From Candidatus Bipolaricaulota bacterium (lineage in GTDB: Bacteria; Bipolaricaulota; Bipolaricaulia; UBA7950; UBA9294), in NCBI GenBank assembly GCA_030603215.1, contig JAUVYF010000003.1, positions 1 to 49,167 on the forward strand: DNA of 49,167 nt, given 5' to 3'. Under the pieces are notes generated by a model. It was not told the origin of the DNA, made no database searches, and worked only from the letters and a program-made list of their open reading frames with translations. Positions 43,546-49,167 of the stretch are shown here, piece after piece (position 1 is the stretch's first letter; each line of letters starts with the position of its first letter). Made by a program: the position numbers and the translations under genes.

Positions 43546-44376
43546 TCAAAATCCGTACTCGGCGGGATTAAATAGCGCAAGATTCTCTAAACTGAAAAAA
43601 TCATCTGGAAATTCATCTTCGGGTTGCCTTCGTTCAAGGAAAGTGATTGTTGTAGAGCTTCCGTTCACGCAATCACTGTTGATCAGCTGATCGACTGTGA
43701 CCGCTCCTTCAAACTCTCCTAGGGCAAGGACCTCCACTGTCTGCCCCACCTCACCGGCAGAGTTGATATTCCGCATTCGAAGCACGAAGAAAGTTTCCTT
43801 GTCTACCCACATGTTTGCGGTGGGAAAATCCAATTCCTCCTGTGGCCTGGCAGCAAGAGAAAGGACATAGGCCATCCGCTCTGTTTCACCCACAATCAGC
43901 CGCTCATTGCCAGTCACTTTCGCCGTGTAGTGACCTACTAAGTCATAACCACCCAAGTTCTGAAAGGACAGCGTGCTTCCCGCGAAACTCTTGCTCTGTG
44001 TCTCAACATCAAGCTCCCTGAGTAGATCCCACTCTGGGGAGTAGTACCACTGTCGAGTAGTCCCCTGTTCCGGCGTTTCCATGAGTAGGATCGAGCCGCT
44101 GTTGTACCCCACGTCAAGGAAATATAGGAGAAGAAACTCTGTTCCTTCCTTCGTGCGCTTGGAAAATCCCACGAAGCTATCTGCGGTAGTTATCCCATCG
44201 GTTGTGCTACTCTCAAGGCGAAAGGTTGTGATCAAGCTCCCTTTGCTTCTGAGCTCCCCTCCAAACTTCGCGCGCGCGAGGATCTCCTCACCCGTTAACT
44301 CTTCAGCGAAGGCCGCACTCCCAACAAGAAGCACACACAGCAGCAGCGTAGTGATTAATAATTCTACTCGTTTCAT
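43546..44376 (-). CDS. LolA-like outer membrane lipoprotein-sorting protein
   Basis: A 276-aa exported protein with a signal peptide (VELLITTLLLCVLLVGSAAFA). It has the fold pattern of COG2834/LolA-like carriers: GEEILARAK at the start of the mature part, RQWYYSPEWDLLREL, and MWVDKETFFVLRMRNINSAGE. Such proteins commonly sit next to RND/MMPL exporters, as here (18 bases after the exporter), and probably shuttle lipids or lipoproteins across the periplasm. It is the last gene of the tetR-RND-lolA operon. Confidence 0.85.
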   Translation of the reverse strand: MKRVELLITTLLLCVLLVGSAAFAEELTGEEILARAKFGGELRSKGSLITTFRLESSTTDGITTADSFVGFSKRTKEGTEFLLLYFLDVGYNSGSILLMETPEQGTTRQWYYSPEWDLLRELDVETQSKSFAGSTLSFQNLGGYDLVGHYTAKVTGNERLIVGETERMAYVLSLAARPQEELDFPTANMWVDKETFFVLRMRNINSAGEVGQTVEVLALGEFEGAVTVDQLINSDCVNGSSTTITFLERRQPEDEFPDDFFSLENLALFNPAEYGF

Positions 44377-44394
44377 TGCAGTCCCCTTTTCTTG

Positions 44395-46707
44395 CTATTC
44401 TCGGCTATCATTCCCTCTCATTTTCCACGGTGATCTAAATAGAAATGCAGGCCGCCAGGTAATAAGGATCGCTGGGATCACGGTAAACGCGGAGAGGGCG
44501 CTGATCACCATGGTCATTGCAATGAGCAATCCAAAGCTGTTTGTTCCCTTGAACGAGGAGGCAAGAAGTATGATGAATCCAAGGGCAAGGGCGACCGCAT
44601 TGTAGGCAATACCTCGCCCAGTCATTTGAATGGTTGACTGGAGAGCATTATCCATAGACTTGCCCGCGAGCACCTCCCGGCGGAACCGGGAGATCAAGTG
44701 AATGGCGTAGTCGATTCCAATCCCGATGGCAATGGATGAGACCATCAGGGTTGCCATGTTCAGCGGAGTTCCTGAATAGGCCATCACACCAAAGTTGATG
44801 ACCACGGTGAGAAGAAGAGGGATAAGGCTAATGAGGCCAGCGATGAGCGAGCCCATTAAGATGGAAACAATAAGCCCTGCAGCAATAATCGACGTTACTA
44901 AGCTCGTTATCTGGCTCTTCGCAATCTGAGAGTACAGACTTGATTGGACCAGTGTAGGCCCCACCATCTGCGCTTTCGCCGAGCCGGCAAAATGACTATC
45001 CAGATATGTCTGAACCTCATGGACAAGGTCCATCCGCTGGGCACTCCCCCCCATCGAGTAAAGCCCCATCACCTCTCCGGCGGAGAAGTCACTGAGCGCC
45101 ATATTACCAAGACTCCCGCCCTGCAGGCTGAAGAAAAACAAGAGCTGTGAGACTAATCTCGGTGTGTCGGGGATAGCATAGTAGGCAGCGTCATCGGCAT
45201 GGAATTTCTGGTTCATCTCCTTTACCAGATCGGCGATCGAGACCGTCTTATTCACTCCCTTCTCCTGCAAGAAACCTTGGAGAGCAACGATCTCGTTCAA
45301 CACGTCCGGATTCAACAGACCGTCAGTAGTGCCAGTATCGATCTCGATCATTAGCTGCTCGCTGCCGGAGAAGTGGCGCTTCATCAATTCCATTCCCTCT
45401 ACTACAGGGTTACTATCTCCGAGAAACTCCCGTTCGGAGGTCTCTATCTGAAGGAGTGGCAACCCAGCAAGGAAAGCGACAAAGAGGATCGCCGAGAGCA
45501 CAAGAACGGAACGCCGGCGCCGGATAACCAGCTGCTCGATGGCAGAGAGTACCCGGGTAATGGGCCCTCGATCACCTTTTTTGATCTTCCTCTCAGGGAC
45601 CTTGAGTAAGGACAGGAGAGCCGGTATGAGGACAAGCGAGAGGACCATCGCCACGCATACCCCAATCGCAGTGACTACCCCGAACTGCCGTTGTGGGATG
45701 AGAAAGGAGTTAAGAAGGGAGAGAAAGCCAGCAACGGTGGTGAATCCGGTCATCGATACCGGAGCCGTCATGTGCAGCCCTGTCTCAATGACTGCGGTGC
45801 GGCGATCGCTTCCGGTCTTGACCACCTCGTAATAATAGTTCAACACATGGATGCAGTAGGCAATTCCGATCGCCATCAAGATTACCGGCAGGATAAAGGA
45901 GATAATCGTTACGGGAACATCAAAGATAGCCATTAACCCCAATGTCCACAAAGTAGACAGCACAACAACAAGTAGCGGCAATAGCACCCCGCGCACGCTC
46001 CAGAAGCTAAAGTAAAGCACGAGAACTATTACCAGAATAACAAGTGGGAGAAGAATGAGCAGATCCTTTCCCATCAACTCAGAGAGGACAACATTCATGT
46101 AAGACATCCCGGTGATATAGATCCTCTCCGGCGGGGAATCGTAGTTCTTGACGATTGCTATGATCTCTTTCGCCACCGCGACCTGGTCGGCATCTATCTT
46201 TAGCTTGATCAGTACCGTTGCTGCTTGACTGTCAGTGGCAACAAGGTAATCGCGCACTGTGTTACTTGCCATCGCCCGTTCCCGATAGACAGCAATCTCT
46301 TCCGGAGTCTCTGGAACAGCGCCCCCCGGAGAGGCTGGCCCAATCTTGATGGCCTTCTCTGTTCCGGTGATCACCTGCGCGTTAAGTGGGCTCGTCACCT
46401 CATCCACGCCAGCGATCTGTTCAAAAGACTCCGCCATTCGCCCAATTTTGGTTAGGGTGGCAAGGTTGAAAATTCCAGCCTCGTTCTCAACGGCTACCAT
46501 CAACAAGGATTGAGCTCCGTAGCGGGCTTCCGCTCTTTCCATTGCCATTACTGTAGGATCTGTCTTATCGATGTAGTTAGAAAAATCTGTGTCTGTACGA
46601 AGACGTGGGATGAACGCAAGGAACGTCAAAGTAATCAACAGCACAATACCAATTACTATGTACGGGTGCGCGGCAATCCAAGAAAAGAATTTCCTCATGT
46701 AAGCCAC
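44395..46707 (-). CDS. RND/MMPL family exporter
   Basis: A 770-aa inner-membrane transporter of the RND superfamily, hydrophobe/MMPL branch. It has two halves, each with one helix, a large outer loop and five helices. The sterol-sensing-like helix block in half one includes AIGIAYCIHVLNYYYE; half two has GIGIDYAIHLISRFRRE. The Asp in GIGIDYA is the probable proton-relay residue. The first loop (about 40-195) follows DFSNYIDKTDP. Substrates in this branch are lipids or hopanoids. It lies 10 bases after the tetR gene and before the LolA-like gene, so the three act as a lipid or lipoprotein export unit. Confidence 0.9.
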   Translation of the reverse strand: MAYMRKFFSWIAAHPYIVIGIVLLITLTFLAFIPRLRTDTDFSNYIDKTDPTVMAMERAEARYGAQSLLMVAVENEAGIFNLATLTKIGRMAESFEQIAGVDEVTSPLNAQVITGTEKAIKIGPASPGGAVPETPEEIAVYRERAMASNTVRDYLVATDSQAATVLIKLKIDADQVAVAKEIIAIVKNYDSPPERIYITGMSYMNVVLSELMGKDLLILLPLVILVIVLVLYFSFWSVRGVLLPLLVVVLSTLWTLGLMAIFDVPVTIISFILPVILMAIGIAYCIHVLNYYYEVVKTGSDRRTAVIETGLHMTAPVSMTGFTTVAGFLSLLNSFLIPQRQFGVVTAIGVCVAMVLSLVLIPALLSLLKVPERKIKKGDRGPITRVLSAIEQLVIRRRRSVLVLSAILFVAFLAGLPLLQIETSEREFLGDSNPVVEGMELMKRHFSGSEQLMIEIDTGTTDGLLNPDVLNEIVALQGFLQEKGVNKTVSIADLVKEMNQKFHADDAAYYAIPDTPRLVSQLLFFFSLQGGSLGNMALSDFSAGEVMGLYSMGGSAQRMDLVHEVQTYLDSHFAGSAKAQMVGPTLVQSSLYSQIAKSQITSLVTSIIAAGLIVSILMGSLIAGLISLIPLLLTVVINFGVMAYSGTPLNMATLMVSSIAIGIGIDYAIHLISRFRREVLAGKSMDNALQSTIQMTGRGIAYNAVALALGFIILLASSFKGTNSFGLLIAMTMVISALSAFTVIPAILITWRPAFLFRSPWKMRGNDSRE

Positions 46708-46717
46708 CGCTTGCTGT

Positions 46718-47314
46718 TCATCTGCCTCCTTCTTTCTTTAGCCCACTCCACATGAAATCCGCTAGTTCGCTTGGGGCATCTTCAATGAGCCGGTCTGCTT
46801 TTTCAGGTGGGTAGCTCATTTCACAGACACTGATCGACTGCACAACAGCAAACAGCGCCGAGGCAATGACGGAAGGATTACAGCGCCTAACCCAACCTTG
46901 GTCAATTCCTTTTTGAATCAACTCCTCGATTCTCTTCACTGCCTGTCGATGAAGCCCGATCAGCTTATCGGTAAATTCGGTTCCCGGATTGAATCGCTCC
47001 TGCAATAATACGCGAGCAAGCCTCTTCTTTTTCCTCAGCAAACAAAAGTGCTCGTCGAGAATTTGCTTGATCTGGTCACGAATAGGCAGGCTACTTGCCT
47101 GAAGCTCATCGAATAATGGCATTTGTTCATCAAATTCAGCCTGGAAAATAGAGAGAAGGATCTCCTCCTTGCTCTTGAAGTAGTTGTAAATCGTTCCTAC
47201 TGCTACCCCCGCCTCATGAGCAACCGCTTCCATCCGCGCTCGGTAAAATCCTTGGCTAGCAAACACCCGCACCGCCGCTTCTTTGATCATTTCTGCTTTA
47301 CTGCGCTGCATCAT
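46718..47314 (-). CDS. TetR family transcriptional regulator
   Basis: A 198-aa repressor. The N-terminal helix-turn-helix is clear: VFASQGFYRARMEAVAHEAGVAVGTIYNYFKSKEEIL. The rest is a helical ligand-binding domain, with no family-specific motif that names the ligand. GAGGAG precedes tandem ATG codons at 47314/47311. It is the first gene of the exporter operon, and an 18-bp palindrome on its promoter indicates that it represses the whole unit, itself included. Confidence 0.93.
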   Translation of the reverse strand: MMQRSKAEMIKEAAVRVFASQGFYRARMEAVAHEAGVAVGTIYNYFKSKEEILLSIFQAEFDEQMPLFDELQASSLPIRDQIKQILDEHFCLLRKKKRLARVLLQERFNPGTEFTDKLIGLHRQAVKRIEELIQKGIDQGWVRRCNPSVIASALFAVVQSISVCEMSYPPEKADRLIEDAPSELADFMWSGLKKEGGR

Positions 47315-47330
47315 ATCTCCTCAAATACTG

Positions 47331-47348
47331 AATGAACGTTCATTCATA
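47331..47348. promoter_or_regulatory. TetR operator palindrome
   Basis: TGAATGAACGTTCATTCA is a perfect 18-bp palindrome of TetR-family type. It overlaps the predicted transcript start (about 47343) of the tetR-RND-lolA operon. Confidence 0.85.
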
Positions 47349-47349
47349 T

Positions 47350-47377
47350 TATACGGCCAACAATGCTATAGTCAAGG
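47350..47377 (-). promoter_or_regulatory. Promoter of the tetR-RND-lolA operon
   Basis: On the minus strand, TTGACT (47377-47372), a 16-base spacer and a perfect TATAAT (47355-47350), next to the operator. Confidence 0.8.
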
Positions 47378-47602
47378 AAATAAACAATTAGTGGCTTTCT
47401 AGCGCTGTTTGTAAAACCAGCTATACCTTAGGTTGGGTTGCTACATGAGTTTAAGATCCGAGAAACCCTGCGATTAGATCGTGGTTGTTCATTTTCTACG
47501 AATAACCACACTGTAGAAGAATAAATGGAGCTTTATCGCTATTATAGTTATACAAGTAGTTATGCAAACAGGAAAGCCTGAGAAGTCAGAAAGGGGAAGA
47601 AA

Positions 47603-49167
47603 ATGAGTTTGAAGATAGGAAAACGTATAGGCCGATCGGCTTGGCTAGTGAGATTGGTGGGTCTGTTTGCATTAATACTGGCTGCATCGCTGCTGTTCCA
47701 GGTGTTCTACGTTATTCCATACATCCGCAACGAGGCGGTTAAAGCGACCAAGACTCACCAGGAGGAAATTGCCCGCAGCATTGTCCGGGAGCTGGACCAT
47801 GATCTGGAGAGTTCCAAGACTCGTCTGACGATGATAGCCAAGCAGCCTGAGCTTCGCACTATGGACATCGCCAACCAACACGATTACTTGGTCAAGAACG
47901 TGGAGACATCAACACTTGGCGCCTCCCTTTTCGTGATGGACGCCGAAGGTTGGTTTGTTTCTAGCAGTGTGAGTAAGGATAACTTCTCCGCCTACACTAC
48001 CAAGAGCTACGCTGATAGGCCGTATTTCACCGTTCCTTTTGAGCAAGGCCAGACCTATTTTGGGGGCTCTTTGTTCTACCCTCAACTGGGACTCGTAGGC
48101 AGTTCTGTGAGTGTACCCATCGAGCTGGAAACGGGAGAGAAAGTGGGTGTGCTGTTAAGTGGAATGAGGCTGAGCAACCTGATGAAACGTGTAGCAGACT
48201 ATCCTCTTGGGGAGGGGCAGGTTGCCTACATAGTAGACAAGGAAGGTACGGTTATTGCTCATTCCGCGATAGACTTATTTGCTCTAGAAGAGGGTCCGCT
48301 GTCGCTTGACTACAGCGACCATCCATTGGTACGGTCCACCATGGATGAGGGGATAGGCAAGTCTCAAGAGCATGAACACGAGGGCGTGTCTTACTTTTGC
48401 ACCTCCGCTATCGTGAACGCCAATGACTGGGGGATACTGGTTAGAACCCCGATGCACATAATTCTAGCCGAGAGCAACGCGCTAGGCAGATGGTTGTTGT
48501 GGGCCAACTTCGTACTCTTTGTCATCGCTCTTGCCGTCACGGTGATCTTCACACGGCAGATAACGGCTGAGCGTGAGAAAGCAATGGAAAAAGTAAGCGA
48601 TAGCCAACAACACTTGCAGTTGGCTTTAGATGGTGGTAATTTGGGCACATGGGATTGGGATATCTACACAGATAGGGTTGTTTTCAACGAGCGCTGGGCG
48701 AAGATGAAAGGGTACAAGCCCGAGGAAATTGAACCTTGCCTGGGTTCCTGGGAGAACCTTGTACACCCCGATGACCTACCAAGAGTCAACGATATTCTAA
48801 AGGCCTATCTTGAGGGAAAAACAGACTTTTACGAAGCCGAATTTCGTATGCAACAGAAATCTGGTAAGTGGTTGTGGATTCTAGATCGTGGCAAGATCAT
48901 CGAGTGGGATACAGATGGCAACCCCGTTCGAGCCTGTGGGACCCATTTGGACATCACCGAGCGCAAGCAGGCGGAGGAGGCGCTGAGGGAAAGTGAAAAG
49001 AAATATCGTCTGCTGGCTGAAAATGTGACTGACGTTATATTCGTGCAGGATATGAATTTCAATATGACCTATGTAAGTCCTTCTGTTACGCCTTTGTCTG
49101 GTTATAGCGTGGAGGAAGCATTAAACCACAAAATGAAAGATTTCTTCACGCCAGATTCCTATGCAAA
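47603..49167 (+). CDS. Cache- and PAS-domain membrane sensor, partial
   Basis: An open frame from ATG 47603 (AAGGGGAAG upstream) to the window edge, at least 521 residues, absent from the ORF track because it has no stop in the window. An N-terminal helix (about 16-40) and a second helix (WLLWANFVLFVIALAVTVIF, about 295) enclose an extracytoplasmic Cache-like sensing domain with SYADRPYF. Next comes a PAS domain of the PAS_3 type (LGTWDWDIYTDRVVFNERWAKM, HPDDL) with its PAC tail GTHLDITERKQAEEAL. A second PAS then begins (YRLLAENVTDVIFVQD). The output domain is outside the window; a histidine kinase or a GGDEF protein is most likely. Confidence 0.88.
   Translation, partial: MSLKIGKRIGRSAWLVRLVGLFALILAASLLFQVFYVIPYIRNEAVKATKTHQEEIARSIVRELDHDLESSKTRLTMIAKQPELRTMDIANQHDYLVKNVETSTLGASLFVMDAEGWFVSSSVSKDNFSAYTTKSYADRPYFTVPFEQGQTYFGGSLFYPQLGLVGSSVSVPIELETGEKVGVLLSGMRLSNLMKRVADYPLGEGQVAYIVDKEGTVIAHSAIDLFALEEGPLSLDYSDHPLVRSTMDEGIGKSQEHEHEGVSYFCTSAIVNANDWGILVRTPMHIILAESNALGRWLLWANFVLFVIALAVTVIFTRQITAEREKAMEKVSDSQQHLQLALDGGNLGTWDWDIYTDRVVFNERWAKMKGYKPEEIEPCLGSWENLVHPDDLPRVNDILKAYLEGKTDFYEAEFRMQQKSGKWLWILDRGKIIEWDTDGNPVRACGTHLDITERKQAEEALRESEKKYRLLAENVTDVIFVQDMNFNMTYVSPSVTPLSGYSVEEALNHKMKDFFTPDSYA

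Overview
The window is about 49 kb of chromosome from an uncultivated-looking bacterium of medium G+C content. There are no phage genes, insertion sequences or CRISPR arrays that I can support. The cell makes peptidoglycan (MurD, MurL), has an F-type ATP synthase whose c subunit carries a sodium-type site, and has envelope genes (a LolA-like protein and an RND exporter) that suggest an outer membrane. Many genes look like those of thermophilic or anaerobic bacteria. A phylum such as Bipolaricaulota/Acetothermia or a relative is only a guess.

Layout. 1-6655: an amidohydrolase, a fabF plus FMN-oxidoreductase pair and a YjbQ protein, separated by spacers full of short dispersed repeats with a period of about 8 nt. 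6656-8833: panB with an unrecognised downstream partner. 9481-10730: a DUF4143-type ATPase whose start codon lies inside a tandem palindrome. 10803-13639: an overlapping murL-murD pair, indicating the alternative L-Glu/epimerase route to muramoyl-dipeptide. 14120-17499: a phosphatase, msrA, small membrane proteins and an EamA transporter. 17602-22941: a LivK/LivGFHM-type ABC transporter in two convergent transcription units. 22958-27069: a gene remnant and a heterodimeric ABC exporter. 27117-29416: an Hsp100 ATPase without a middle domain, under a CIRCE-like operator. 29575-31870: tauE, trxA and trxB. 32228-34694: an HD protein, gamma-glutamyltranspeptidase and two tRNAs. 34823-41682: frr and the ATP synthase operon (I,B,E,F,H,A,G,D, with no C). 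41743-42664: a reductive-dehalogenase-like Fe-S protein behind a promoter-proximal terminator. 43546-47377: a TetR-controlled RND exporter operon. 47603-end: a Cache/PAS sensor, cut by the window edge.

The most interesting signal is in the transporter. Both of its transcription units (livK on + and livGFHM on -) begin with a promoter and then a 26-27 codon ORF that is absent from the ORF track. Each of these ORFs ends in an aromatic-rich run just before a TAG stop (tails LWFAYYIWL and LYYYFIWML). Each is followed by stem-loops and an intrinsic terminator before the real gene. This is the architecture of ribosome-mediated transcription attenuation. It appears twice for one transporter and predicts control by, and probably uptake of, aromatic amino acids.
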